Source: Dicyema japonicum
Taxonomy: Eukaryota > Dicyemida > Rhombozoa > Dicyemidae
Direction of reading: 5' to 3'
Length of the DNA stretch: 64,000 bases
NCBI GenBank assembly: GCA_011109175.1
Contig: RDEW01000011.1
Coordinates: forward strand, 1,078,091 to 1,142,090
Shown here: positions 44,991 to 57,399 of the stretch, piece after piece
Numbering within the stretch: the stretch's first letter is position 1
Layout of the letters: each line of letters starts with the position of its first letter
Made by a program: the position numbers and the translations under genes
The notes under the pieces: generated by a model
Database searches by the model: none
What the model saw: the letters and a program-made list of their open reading frames with translations, nothing else
What the model was told of the DNA's origin: nothing

Positions 44991-47925
44991 TTAAGTGATA
45001 ACAGTCCTTGCAATCAATTGTGCCATTCGACGTCTGTGATCTTCCATCGTCTCCACTACTTTCCGGAAGAGCCTTCTATCGGTCTTGCAGAGGAATCCGA
45101 TCGGGGAGTGGAATTTCTTATCCAATCGGTTTTCTCTTGCAATGGAAAGGATCAGGCAAAGCGGATTTCCATCTTCCTCACAGACGCGAAGAAATCCGGA
45201 GCCACGACTACAGATCTTAGCTTCCAAGAGTAGTGGGTCGACTGTTGATCTATTACGTGGGCAAAGCATACTGATTGTTTTCTGGTGTATCGAGTTGCAT
45301 CTTTGGACCATAGACTCCGATAGCGCGAATCTCCATGCAACAAAGGCATACTCAACGGCAGGCGCGATTGTTTGTTAGTAGAAGATAGAAACGGAAAAGT
45401 CCATGTTCCTTGTGGTCCTCCGGACAAGGGCGAGTAAAACGTTAATTTTCTGGAAGCCCCTGGTAATCATGTCTTTTGCGTGGGAGTTGAAATTGAGTAG
45501 ACTGTCGTACTTGACTCCAAGGACAGTGGGGGACCTTGTCACTGGAATCCGAGTGGGACCAATAAAGATACTCGGTTCATTTTTGGAACGACGGTCCGAG
45601 ATGAAAGTGGAACACGTGGGCTTGGTTGCAGTAATCGTAAGTCGATTGCCAACAATCCAATCGTGGAGAGTGTTCAATTTTGCCTGAGTTTTAAAGAGTG
45701 CGACTTGCGTCGAGCGGTTCCGTATTGCAATGACTACATCGTCTGCGTAAGATAATAGCAGGGAATCTTCGTCTCACTCATTAGGTAGGTCGTGTAGGAA
45801 TAGATTGAATAGAATTGGTGAAAGTGGAGACCCCTGGGGTACCCCGCTCAGTAATAATCGTGATCTAGATCTGAGATCACCACTGACTACTCTTCCACGT
45901 CTTCCAGACAAAAAGTTGGCCAGCCATAATTTCACATACGGACGAATATTAGTAGAAAATATTTTTCCAAACAGGATTTTCCTCGAAACAGTGTCAAAGG
46001 CTTTGTTGATGTCAATAGAAACCAAGATTGTGCGTTTGTGAGGCGGGGGATGGGTGTTAAAACCGTCGGCAATGAACTGCGATAGAGTTGCCAAGTATGT
46101 AGCGGTGGACCTACCGCGGAGGAAACCATGTTGAAATATAGGACGTGGAAGATACGGAATAATGACTGATAATACAAGTTTCTCCATAATTTTTGACAGT
46201 TTGCTGGTAACGGAAATTGGCTTGTAGGATGCAGGTTCTGTCTCTGGTTTCCCAGTCTTTAATATCGGTCTGATGATAGAATTCTTCCAAATCTTGGAAT
46301 AATATTTTAGTTAATGGACAGGTTGTATATTTGCGTGAGGTAGCCAATTGCATAATGGCTTAGGTGTTTTAGGTGAATAGAAGATACTTTGTCAGGCCCG
46401 CACGCCCTGAGCTCTTTAATCTGGTGATCACATCCAAGACTTGGTCATCTGAGAATAGTTCGTGGTAAGGTTCCTTCTTCGGTTTATGAGCACGCACCTT
46501 AATGTCCAGGTGTTTCGAAAATAATTTGAAGCTAATCCCAGCGTAATGTTTCATAAGGGTGTTAGGATGTAGGTGGCATAAGTGTTCAGGAAAAGATTTT
46601 CCGGTTCCGTCTGCATCATCCAGCTCCGACTTGACTTGTTTAAGAGTTTTCCAGAAATGTCGGGATGTACTTTTCCTGTCGAGGTGGTTAACTAGATGCT
46701 GCCATCTCTTGTCCTTGTGTTCTTTTATGTTCTGACAGATCCTTTTATTTAGTCGTCTGAGGGCTGTCAAAGACTTCATGTCCAACAGATGGCATCTCTT
46801 CAGCCGGTCTCTTTGTTTTATAAGACTTATCGTATAAGAGCTGAGGGTAGGAATAAACTTCGACGATATAGGAATAAAAATATGGTCAGCTTTCTGAATG
46901 GCAGAGCTGATAATTTCTTCTGCATCATCAATAGAACGTATTGGGGAGGATAATCTCCGGGCCAAGAATTTATCCACAAGGTTACTGAAACCAGACCAGT
47001 CAACCTTCGTATAATCTTTGAATCTTTTTGATTCCGCCGGCCGTCTCCTGTATCGTCGAAGACCTCTTAATTTTATAAGGATTCGATTGTGGTCACAGGA
47101 TAAGCCGTAAAAGACGTTCCAGGAAATGATTCCAGCCAGAGAAGGTGAGCATAGTGTTAAGTCGGGGGATGTGCAGCTATCAGTCATCCTTAATGGGGTC
47201 CTCGTTTGTGAGTTAGGGTTGTTCAGTATAATCAGGTCAGGGAGATAATTTGCAATGAGTTCTCCTCGGTTATCAGAAGATTGGGAAGTGAGCCAAACTG
47301 GATGTCGTGCATTAAGATCCCCACATAACAATAGATTTTTTAATGTTGAAATGCGTGATAAATCAGGGGTGTAAAATGACGGACACGATACTTGTGGAGG
47401 AATATATAAATTAGCCAAATGGATCCAAAAGGACGAGAATAACTCGATTTTGACAGTAATCTGCGACAAAGTCTTGTCGGTGCTAAGAAGCTCAGAGGTT
47501 CGTTGAGATGTATCAATATAGAGAATATTGTTTTTTATAATAGTGAGTAGTCTTCCTCCGCGTCCTCCTTGACGATCTTTACGGATCACTGTGTATCCGG
47601 GAAAAAAGGGTGTTGGTATGGAGGGAGATAGCTTGGACTCTTGTATTAAAGCGAGGTCAGCCTCATTTTCGCGGAGGAGTGCCCGGAGTTCAAAGATTTT
47701 CTTCCTGATCTCATTCATATTCAGTTGTATAATTGTATAACCTCTCCATGGACCAGGATTGGGTTCGACGTCTACACATAGACGAATCAAAAGTCTTGAA
47801 CAAATGGGTACACCAGACAGGGTCAAAGACACAGGAGATGAAAGGACCACCGGACGGTGGGGAGAAGCTGTTGCATCTTTTCGTTCTTTTTTGAAATGGG
47901 TGACACCATTTCTGGTGAGCCACAT
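44991..47925 (-). pseudogene. LINE D ORF: 2A leader, AP endonuclease, reverse transcriptase
   Basis: The ATG at 47925 lies close to the element 5' end. Residues 1-51 are a basic leader ending in a hydrophobic stretch (PICSRLLIRLCV). Then comes the 2A-type motif DVEPNPGP (residues 52-59, 47772-47749), where ribosomes of many eukaryotes skip the Gly-Pro bond. The endonuclease follows: TIIQLNMNEIRKKIFELRAL, LALIQESKL, LCGDLNARHPVW and YGLSCDHNRILIKL. The frame is open to 46369. After frame breaks near 46.3 kb the RT reads FQHGFLRGRSTATYL, VSIDINKAFDTVSRK, GVPQGSPLSPILFN and SYADDVVIAI (YADD at 45738-45749), with one in-frame TGA at 45774. The C-terminus ends near 44991. No separate ORF1 or RNase H is visible. 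Confidence 0.88.
47749..47772 (-). other. 2A-like StopGo motif (DVEPNPGP)
   Basis: The eight residues match the D-V/I-E-x-N-P-G-P consensus exactly and are preceded by a Leu/Ile/Arg-rich segment, as in functional 2A sequences. It sits between a short leader and the endonuclease, the position known from 2A-containing LINEs of trypanosomes and several invertebrates. Confidence 0.8.
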
Positions 47926-48004
47926 GAGACCACGCTAACAACATAACCCTAAAACTTATCATCAGAGATTTTCATCCAGTGTTTTTGTCCATTTAGCATG
48001 CTTT

Positions 48005-48206
48005 CGAGAGTTGTTTTCGACACAAATGACTGGATGTAAGTTTTCGTTGCTCCTTGAATAGATATCTCATCCGTATAATTTTTGAAGCATCTCGAAACAA
48101 CTCCATCCGAGGTCATAACCAGCGTGGTAATCTTTACTAGACAATCGTAGAGAAGGTCAAAAGTCTTGCTAAATCGATCCTCAAGATATGATAAAACTTT
48201 AGACAT
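48005..48206 (-). pseudogene. 5' part of the host gene split by LINE D
   Basis: The frame reads MSKVLSYLEDRFSKTFDLLY, then LVKITTLVMTSDGVVSRCFK and FVSKTTLESML, and enters the 47-bp target repeat. The upstream edge (48206-48262) is an RTE scrap encoding RSTVDVVWSHR, so the true 5' end is lost. I do not recognise the protein family. The gene is broken by at least two transposon events. Confidence 0.55.
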
Positions 48207-48559
48207 ATTGCATGATCAAGCGATGGCTCCAGACAACATCAACTGTGGATCTTTTAGCCTATGTCTGGTTTATTTAATATAATTTTTTCTGACTTAGACT
48301 TCTGACACATTATCTTCCGATAACATTTCCAAAAGGAGGGATTTTATATATCAATCTTTCCAGCCTTAGCCTTCCATTTACAGTTCGTTTCTTACTATCA
48401 TATACTGCTGATTGCCTTTTTGATCATCATGATTTTGAAGATAATATTTCTTCGTCTATTTTGTTGACACAACGTCGCCATTTTGCTTTTAGGCGATCCC
48501 TCCCATTAATAAATCTCATGATAATAGGCAAAACAAATAATAAGTCTATTTGGAGAATA

Positions 48560-48790
48560 CCCATCTTGTATAAAAATTCAGATATGACTGAAAGAGGTTC
48601 GTGACATCACAACTTTCAGTATTAATGATCTCTTTTTTGAAAGATCTTTCGGTAGAATACATAAATCATACGACATGAAAACCCTATAGTGGCCCCAATC
48701 CAAATGGGATATGTTGAACCTCAAGAAAACATCTTCCGATATCCCATGAGTTTTGAGCCTTCCCATAGAGACAAAAAGCTGACGATTCTA
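48560..48790 (-). pseudogene. Small fragment of a family-A-like LINE
   Basis: The minus strand reads FLRFNISHLDWGHYRVFMS, corresponding to FTGYDLTRINWEHYRRYIS of the LINE at 33.7 kb, i.e. the segment after the endonuclease. Nothing else of the element is present. Confidence 0.55.
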
Positions 48791-48819
48791 AGAATATGTC
48801 GAGTTTGTCCCGACCATGA

Positions 48820-50373
48820 AAAAAAATGATTTGAGTCATACCATGTAAGGATAGCTAGCCTAAATCAGACAAAAATTCTAAACACCTTCCATCCTGAGTT
48901 GTCTTGCAACAACCATAACTAGTATTCTTCGAACTAAGCATTCTTGCTCTAGAACTCAGAGATATATGTAGAACAATATATACCTAAACTCGGAATGAGG
49001 CGTTGCTTGCTTTTCTGGAAACTCTTGTTTTCTGGAGACATTGAACAAAACCCCAGGACCAAAACCCCTCATTATTAAACAGCTTAATGCTAACGGTATA
49101 AAACAAAGATCCTGGAGCTACGTAGTCTTTTATCGAAACACGTTGTCTCAAAAATGGATAAACTCCATGCACTGGGAAATATTATGTTATTTGGTGACCT
49201 CCATGGCAAACACCCCCAATAGGTTACTAATCATCGTCCCACAAGAGGGGTAATCTAATTGTTGACTACTTCTAAAAATAGTTATTCTAAACTACCCGAA
49301 TATCCACACAAGAACAACAGTCAGAAAAAATGATTACCCAACTCCATTCAACCTGTCCATTTTTTCCTAAAGGATTGGCCCGCTAATTTCGTGGAAAGTC
49401 TCCTACGACTTCCATGGTGATCATAATCTAATTATACCGAAGATGAGCCGATTCAAAAGCCAACACAGAATCAATGCAACTTTCAAAACTACAAGAAAGC
49501 AGACTGGCCAAATTTCAAGCTATTCAATTGACCGTAATCTAATGGGATTTGATCCTTGCACATTTGATTCTATCGATATGGCAGTGGATCATCTGAACTG
49601 TGTAATCCTCACAGCAGAAAGCTGTTTTTCTCTCGAGCAGTTATAAATGCTATAACAATACGTTCGATTGCGAAACTGGTTCCCTTATAAAGAAAAGGAA
49701 CGCTCTAAAAAGAACCAACCCCTTACCACATCTGACCTGAAGAATATAAAATGTTTAAATCAAAAAACACAACCTTCATCAAAAAAAGTCTTGAAACCGA
49801 CTATTATAATCTATTGGACAAATGAAATCTACGACACTACTTTGGAATATTATCCGTCGAATCTAATTAAGCATATCGAGTGAATTAGAATCTCGTTCTC
49901 AAAATATTAAGGAAACCAACAATCTGATGAAGTATTACGCGTATATAAGTCGCAAGGACTTTTCGAAGACATAATCATGTCGCTTACGTAATTTGGTACC
50001 TAAACCAAGTATTGCTTGATGGATAAACATCCAAATATCGTTTGATTCAGTACTAATGAAAAAAAATCCTACTAATGAAAAAAAGTCTTCAACACTTCCC
50101 TTCATCTACTTTAAAACGATGATAACCAATTATTTTAACGGACGAAGGGGACGTGTGTGTATAGGCCAATGAAAATCGAGATCCCGTCTCCTCCCGAATG
50201 GAGTCGCCCCTTTCTCTGGCGCTTTTCAACTTATTCTTAGGCCTTACTTCAAAAATTTGAGTGACCTTGATTTTTCAAAGCATACACCATAGAGGATGGG
50301 GCACAATTTATGCAATTCATTCTCCTCCCAGGAGTCTCTTCTCACGCAGTCAGTTCGTGTTTTCCTACAAAAC
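48820..50373 (+). pseudogene. LINE family E fragment, endonuclease and part of RT
   Basis: Duplicate of 27430-28685, extended further: IIKQLNANGIKQRSWSYVVF, SYDFHGDHNLI, then RT pieces around 50.1-50.35 kb (YFNGRRGRVC, a PNGVAPFSGAFQL remnant of the PQGSPLSP box). Many frame breaks. Ends at the N run. Confidence 0.7.
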
Positions 50374-50432
50374 NNNNNNNNNNNNNNNNNNNNNNNNNNN
50401 NNNNNNNNNNNNNNNNNNNNNNNNNNNNNNNN
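50374..50432. other. Assembly gap (59 N) between near-identical sequences
   Basis: The 529 bp before the gap (49845-50373) are repeated, almost identical, directly after it (50433-50955). An unmerged contig overlap or haplotype pair is the simplest explanation, in which case about 0.59 kb should be collapsed. Confidence 0.9.
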
Positions 50433-50990
50433 TGGAATATTATCCGTCGAATCTAATTAAGCATATCGAGTGAATTAGAATCTCGTTCTCAAAATATTAG
50501 GAAACCAACAATCTGATGAAGTATTACGTTTATATAAGTCGCAAGGACTTTTCGAAGACATAATCATGTCGCTTACGTAATTTGGTACCTAAACCAAGTA
50601 TTGCTCGATGGATAAACATCCAAATATCGTTTGATTCAGTCACGAGAATCCTACTAATGAAAAAAAGTCTTCAACACTTCCCTTCATCTACTTTAAAACG
50701 ATGATAACCAATTATTTTAACGGACGAAGGGGACGTGTGTATATATGCCATTGAAGATCGAGATCCCGTCTCCTCCCGAATGGAGTCGCCCCTTTCTCTG
50801 GAGCTTTTCAACTTATTCTTAGGCCTTGCTTCAAAAATTTGAGTGACCTTGATTTTTCAAAGCATACACCATAGAGGATGGGGCACAATTTATGCAATTC
50901 ATTCTGCTCCCAGGAGTCTCTTCTCACGCAGTCAGTTCGTGTTTTCCTACAAAACAGATAAATCCCGTCTTCTTGCAAAGAGAGGATATG
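50433..50990 (+). pseudogene. LINE family E fragment, post-gap duplicate
   Basis: Repeats 49845-50373 with small differences (for example one base of GTTTATATAAGTCGC) and extends slightly further. The coding content is the broken RT region before and including the PQGSPLSP-like box. Confidence 0.7.
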
Positions 50991-51099
50991 TGTCCATAGC
51001 GTTGGCTTAGCGTGGCGTTATGTGGTTCACCGATTCTGTAAGTATTGATAACGCCCAGAGGGTACCTAATGTTACTCCAAATAAAACCATTAAACATTT

Positions 51100-52000
51100 A
51101 CCTCCAAGAAAACTGTCTTCCTGGCGGCACGCACTTTTAGCTTCATCTACCCGGAAGGAACCCATTGCCTACCGCAAGATACGGACCAAGGTTCTATAAC
51201 TAAATGTCAATGGAGTAAGGAGCAAAATATTGAACTGCGCTCTCTCCTGGCTGAGCTTAAGATCGACTTGGCTTTGATACAAAAGACGAAACCGTATATA
51301 AACAGTCCTATCCCGGTGCTCCTTGGATAAAAGTCAATGCGGACTGACCGAAAGAAGAAGCAGAATGGTAGCCTACTCATTTTATATTGGAAAGACCTTA
51401 AATGTGTAAACATCACTTTAGTGGTAAAGAATATTTGGCAGACGACTATGTTACTGTGCTCTTTGGATAAAAGTAAAAACGGACTGACCGAAAGAAGAAG
51501 CAGAGTGGTAGCCTACTCATTTTATATTGGAAAGACCTTAAATGTGTAAACATCACTTTAGTGGTAAAGAATATTTGGCAGACGACTATGTTACTGAAGT
51601 CAATGCAGTCTCACTTGTAACAAAAATGGAAAAATTACTTTTGTGAACGTCTATGTACCTCCCCTTGTTCTTGCCTGAAGCAACACTTTGCCCAATTTAT
51701 CTACCTTGGTTTCCTTGAACGACGTGATCATTGGTGGGGATATCAACGCCAAACACCCCCTATGGCTGGAAAGTCAATCATCCAATTCAAGAGGAAAAGT
51801 ACTACTTTCGCAGATAGGATTTTTTAGGGTCATGAATGACCCGTCAAAACATACGAGAACCCTCTTCAGAGAGTCAGACCAACTAACTTCTCCAGACATC
51901 ACGCTTAGTTCTTCCGACCTGGTCAGTCACTTACAACTCAAGAAGTGACCACAATGCCATTTTTTTGAAGATCAAGAAAGAAACGTCAACTAGGAGGAGG
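51100..52000 (+). pseudogene. LINE endonuclease fragment with 136-bp tandem duplication
   Basis: ELRSLLAELKIDLALIQKTK opens the endonuclease near 51.23 kb. GGDINAKHPLWLESQSSNSR and SPDITLSSSDLVSHL follow at 51.74-51.95 kb. Between them a 136-bp unit is present twice (51323 and 51459). The wording resembles LINE D (ELRALLRENEADLALIQESK), so families D and E are relatives. Confidence 0.75.
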
Positions 52001-52559
52001 TCCTCTGAACAATTCAACTACAAACGCGCAGACTAGAGACTTTACTGTACACTTGCTGACAACCTACTGCAGTACCTGAATGGCATTACTTTTATGGACA
52101 AAGTAGTCGATTATGTAAACCGCACTACCTTGGCTGCGAGATAACTATCTGTACCTAAGCACCACCTTAACTACACCAGGGGATATGACAGGCCGGTATG
52201 AACTTACGAAAGAAACCAACTCGAATAGTCTGGCGGATTAACTACTGAGGATAAGATTAGATTGAAGGCTTTGAACAATGAACTAAAAAACATTGAGGTA
52301 AAAGAACTAATATCAAGATTGAAACATGTGTTCTTCTCATTGAATAGAAATAGACTCACTAGTGAAATTTGAAGACCATCCGAGACACTTCAAAAAAGAA
52401 TGAATTATCGTGTGAGGTGGATCACAGCATAAAAGACATAAACAACCTAATAAAATACTATGTGAAAATATCCCATAAGGACCACAAGAAGTCCGATGTA
52501 TCTCCGAAATATCTTAGTAAACGAAAAAGGAACTGGAAACAATTCACATCACTAAATAT

Positions 52560-53590
52560 GAAGTGAGATATGCATTGAAAGGCATTAGAACAAACTATTC
52601 TAACGGACTGAATGAGATCCCAATAAAGAATCTTGGGGAATATGTCACATCATAAAAATGACATGAGATATGCATTGAAAGCCATTAGAACAAACTATTC
52701 TAACGGACTGAATGAGATCCCAATAAAGAATCTTGGGGAATATGGAATCGCTGCATTAACGAAGATATTTAACCACTCTATTAACAAGAATTTTATCTCA
52801 GCCTTATGGAATCTTGTCCACCTACGTCCAATTTTGAATCCCGGAAAAGTGAAGAAGGACCAGGCTTCGTACAGATCAGTCACGTTATTGTGTTCGGTGT
52901 TGAAAATTCTGGAAAGGCTGGTTCTTGTGAAAATCAAAAATTTCCTCCCGGAAATGTCATTTCAACATGGTTTTAAAGAGGAGAGGTCTACTTCGACCCA
53001 TTTATCTTCATTGACTAACTTTATGCGATATGGCTTTTTGCACAGGCTGGGACACATGAAAACTGTACTTTGCTCCATTGACGTCCACAAAGCTTTTGAT
53101 TCTGTGTCAAGGAATATTCTCACTTGGAAAATTACCAAAGATCCCTGGAAAGCTTAAACTCTGGCTAGCTAATTTCCTTAGTGGTCAGAAGGGACGCGTC
53201 TGCATTGCCCAGTCAAGGTCTGAGTATTGTTATTCAATCTATTCATGGCTGACTTCCCCACTCCAGACCCCTAATTATTCTGATATTGCGTCACGCGATC
53301 AGGACATCCAAATCGCCACTTCGAGACTACAAGAAAATCTGGACTTTGGTGGGCCTATTCTGTACCATTCACATGTAATTGGTACGCAGGCAATGTTGAA
53401 ACCAAGACTGACAAGCGATGTGTCCTCCTCCCTGGAGCCGACTAGAACCTTTGCAAGAGGGAGTCTTTTATCTCTCTTCGTGGTAGAGAGGGATTCTTTA
53501 AAAAATTCATTAAGGTTGTTATTATCAACTCAAAAGGGCAGATTCTCCAACACTCAACAGTACTGGAATAGGCCCTTGAAATGACAAGGA
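52560..53590 (+). pseudogene. LINE RT fragment with ~108-bp tandem duplication
   Basis: GLNEIPIKNLGEYGIAALTK, HLRPILNPGKVKKDQASYRS, FQHGFKEERSTSTHL and SIDVHKAFDSVSRNILTW are readable in one frame from 52633 to 53157; LKLWLANFLSGQKGRVC follows in another. A unit of about 108 bp starting GAGATATGCATTGAAAG is doubled (52563 and 52671). The region matches 31808-33085. Confidence 0.8.
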
Positions 53591-54169
53591 TGAAGTTAAT
53601 CAATACCGTAAATGTTGCGGTTAAATTCTTTAATGGCAGAAATGAATTCAGTTTCCATTATGTGGAATTCGGTTTCCAGTGGTCGCACAAAAGACCTCAA
53701 GTCTTCTGGTGCACCAGGGAGTTTCGCCCTCAACAGGCCTTGAATATTCAAAAATGGCATTAGAGTAAGAAGACGGAAAGCGGCTCCCACGTCACGCTCA
53801 AAAAGTTTTAAGCCAATAAATTTATTGAGACCTGAGACCGGTGTCTGGCTGAGCTGTAAGAGGCAAATCCGAAATTACTAGCTTGTCTGGGAAATATACT
53901 GTTTGAACTTTGATGATTCGCGAGAATGATTTCTTACTGTCGATCTCCAGATGCTACGAGGGTGTTGTTAATGAGACAAGTAAGACAGGAAGCTACCTGG
54001 ATTCGTGCCCCCGAGCATCAACATGTTCAATCGCACATAACTCAAATTGAGTGTGACGAGTGGTAGTGGACTAATAGTTTTTGTTTAAGTGATACATAGG
54101 ATTGTACGATGTAAAAATAAAGCACCTGAATGGTATTTTATTCCAAAATTCCATTAAATAACTTCTGAT

Positions 54170-55160
54170 ATTGTAGAGCCCTTCAATAGACTTGAAGAAA
54201 GCATTCGACTCCATGTCCCGGACGCTACTTATAGAGAAAATTTCTGACACTCTTATAAATCCAAGCATTAAAAGATGGCTGTTGAATTTTCCAAATGGAA
54301 GAAGGGGACAAGTGATGTCGGACAACAGAAAATCCAAATCCCGTTTATTGCCGAATGGTGTCCCTCAAGGTTCACCTCTTTCTCCTTTGCTCTCCAACTT
54401 GTACTCCAATGACCTTCCCACCAATGATGATCCCGATACATTGATACTCTCATACGCAGTTGACATTGTTCTTGCGACAAGAGACTCTAACTATGAAAAA
54501 GCTTCAAAGTTATATTGTTATATCGGAACATTGGCTCATATCAAATCGACTGGATGTTTCTACAGGAAAGTCATTAGTAGAGAATAATCCATACTTTTAA
54601 GTTTTTTTTACTAGGAATCAAAAATTTAAACAATAGAATTCAGGTAGTTGCCGCCTTCACTGCGTGGCTGTTCCCTCTCAAAATTGCAAGCAAAATTCGC
54701 TCAAATAGCCAGCGGCGTTCACGGAGATCTCCAGTGCATGAGGTGATCCGGAAAGTCATTTATAAATAAATTTCTCTACATATAGAAGATCATTATATTC
54801 TCCCAAAATCAAATTGTTTGGATATGAAATTCATTTGGATAAGTCTCCAACAATACTAGGATTAAAGTTGGATACTCTCCTGACATTCGGCCAACACGTC
54901 AATGACGTTATTACCGAGGTCAAAGGAGGACCAACATATTGAAAATTTTTTACCGATCACTAATCAGGCACAACACTTTCTTACTAAAGAAAATTTACAG
55001 ACAATACATACTACCAGTAATTGCATGTCCTTCCTGGAGCTCAATGATTTCTGAATCGTCGTCTCAAAAATTAGATGCCGCACAACTTGCTACCTTGAAA
55101 ATAATTAATAAGAAACCTGTGAATAACGTATTGAATGTTAAAAAACATCTAAAGTGAAGT
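54170..55160 (+). pseudogene. LINE RT fragment, palm to C-terminus
   Basis: KKAFDSMSRTLLIEKISDTL, NFPNGRRGQVMSDNRKSKSR and LPNGVPQGSPLSPLL are in one frame; the YADD box is changed to SYAVDIVLAT. A piece of the dispersed repeat interrupts at 54652-54750, and a post-palm segment, RHNTFLLKKIYRQYILPVIA, follows at about 55.0 kb. The altered catalytic box makes it inactive. Confidence 0.75.
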
Positions 55161-55669
55161 CAGTTCTACAGTGGGCAATGAAAACCGGCTGTCCGCTTTC
55201 ATTCTATATATCTGACTATCTAGAAAATGCAGGGAATCTATGGAGAATGTGACCGTCCCCGTGTTTACCAATTATTTTGGATTTTCGAGGACCCCGAACA
55301 AGAGCCAGAACCCTGAAAACCTTGATCATTTGGTAGTTAACCTTTAACTTTTTCTAATCCAGTGATCTTGGGGTAGAACAAACCCTTCATGGAGTATGTC
55401 ATTATCATAGAATTTGATATTGTTTTGGTGTCATATGAAAAAGTTGATAACGCGATGTTACCGCATTAAAACTGTAGAAAATAACGATTAATGAAAAAAA
55501 CCTTTAAAAACCCAGTAGTATTGTTATAGTATAACCACACTAAGTTTAACATAAATTTATTATAATTGACTTCTTTTCTAAACTAATTACTCCACTTATG
55601 GTATGATCTATCCCTCCCTGAGAATTATAGGATAATGAGAAAATTATATTCACTTAACAAAAAGACCGA

Positions 55670-56690
55670 AAATTGTATTTTATTTGTACCTCCAAAAATT
55701 GATACAATCGATGAGATGTTATAACGATCTTTAATTTTAGATTATTTCTCGACTATTGATAATAATAGTTTTAACTGCCTTAAGTAGTTTAATAATTTAA
55801 TATCCATAATGTTGGTATTTATGGTCATTAACCTTAATAAATTTGAAGTGACAATTCCAAGACTAGTTCTTCAGAGCACGTGAGATCATAAGAAGGTTAG
55901 TTTTCATTTTGTTGTCTTTCGTCCTTCATCACGAGCCAATAATTCCTATAATGGTAGGAGTGGTAAAAAATTCAAAAATTATAAATGCCATTTTAAACCA
56001 GGTTTTTGAATATATAATTCATAATTGCATGACAAAAGCGCATGCAGTGGTGAGTGTAAAGAACTCCCCAAGAGCTATCGGTATGAACAAGCATTTTATA
56101 ATTAATAAGAAAGCATTAAGTAAATAATTCAGGTTTATTTGTTTAACACTTGAATTACCCTAATCAATCGAAATTATGTAAATCTAGGAATTAATTTAAA
56201 ATAATAGCTATTCTAAAGGATATCTCTGACAGTTTCCAGAGGAACCAGCTATTTCATTCTATCAACTGGGAAAATAGTCCTATCACTATATGCAAGCTTT
56301 AATGTTTTAATTTAAAACAATATATTTATTTATCAAATAAATATATTATAAAATTCATGATGATATTTGTGATAATATTTTTACTTTTTTCACTAATTGT
56401 GGAAGATCAGGCCAGTTGGCATCCATCCCCTTAAATACAATTAAAAGAGTCACCTCAAAGCTGAACCCTCCTTCTGAGTTGTGCACTATCAATTAATGAC
56501 CAATATGGGTTGCATCGATCTTAACTGACAATGCGAAGGCCCCTTCAACGGAGGTTGACTTTCTTACAAGGAACTCCCCCACCCTATCCCCCATTAATTT
56601 TGTTATAGCCTCCTCTCTGTTTAAATTAACAAAATTTATATTTTTGAGTATTAAACATAAATTGAATTTTAAACAACCTTGTGAAGTGTG
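55670..56690. repeat. Parent copy of the deleted segment at 33087-33480
   Basis: Contains all parts found at 33087-33480 plus about 600 bp more, including the 3' exons of the SH2 gene. Confidence 0.7.
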
Positions 56691-57374
56691 GTTGATACCA
56701 AGTGTATTCCAATTTCTCATATAATGAATCATTCCCTGTGGTCAATTCTTTGATTGAATATTTAGTATGAAAAGAGGCGGTCCCATGTCCTCTGTCGTTT
56801 TTGTTTTGTTTGGTATTTTCTAAAATTGAATAGCAAAGAGACTATTAAAATATCTAAGAATTTTGCGAGTTTTCTTTGTGCTAACTTTTTTCTTTTCCTT
56901 GTTTTCCTTAAATAATTCATTTCTAGAAACCTCGACAGTCTTTTCACGTTCCATGGGAATGAACAAAAATGATTCAGTTGAAATCAATAGCTCTTTGGGG
57001 TAAAAAATTACCCTTTCAAGTTTACCATTGCCTCCCTCTTGGTTTGTTAGGCTTGGTCCCTTACTAAACACTACAAATAAGAGACTTCACATACAGGGTT
57101 GGTTCTTCTGTCTCCTCTCCATATTGTTGGATGTTGTCTCCGTCAAAACGTCATCAATAATCGGGCATAGAGTGTCATCGTTGTCCATATTATTCAAGGA
57201 AACCGGTTTATGCACATTGGGTTTTTTCACAAATTCAAAATACTCGTTAAGATTCCTGCGGTTCTCTTTGTAAGCCGGGAGAACGCGGAACCTAAGCATG
57301 AAAGCCAAATGACACCTGAATCCGGAAGACTTGCAATCGTCCACAGGAGCCCCAGGAGAGTGTAAATCATCCAT
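56355..57374 (-). CDS. SH2-domain protein with 23-61-nt introns
   Basis: SH2 domains bind phosphotyrosine in animal signalling. The start at 57374 gives MDDLHSPGAPVDDCKSSGFR. A lysine-rich middle region (FKENKEKKKVSTKKTRKILR) precedes the SH2 domain: TWYQPHFTREEAITKLMG, GEFLVRKSTSVEGAFALSVK with the phosphate-binding Arg of FLVR, NSEGGFSF, and ANWPDLPQLVKK. Introns inferred from GT-AG ends and domain continuity are 57071-57094 (24 nt), 56820-56842 (23 nt), 56617-56677 (61 nt) and 56430-56453 (24 nt). An in-frame TAA near 56497 would be removed by a 15-nt GT-AG intron (56486-56500), or else the gene is broken there. The C-terminal end at 56355 is uncertain. I cannot assign an SH2 subfamily. 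Confidence 0.75.
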
Positions 57375-57399
57375 CTATACAAACAATTGTCTGGTTAAA

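Larger units (their letters stand above)
44940..47957 (-). mobile_element. LINE family D, nearly full-length, 2A-containing, with 47-bp flanking repeats
   Basis: The element is flanked by 47-bp direct repeats, 44893-44939 and 47958-48004, which differ at three positions. Both flanks encode the same protein piece (GQKHxMKxSDD), so the target was a gene. Within, a roughly 32-bp 5' UTR, one EN-RT coding region and a short 3' UTR ending in an AT-rich tail are seen. Little is missing: one stop codon (45774-45776) and a few frame shifts between 46190 and 46390. Confidence 0.85.
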
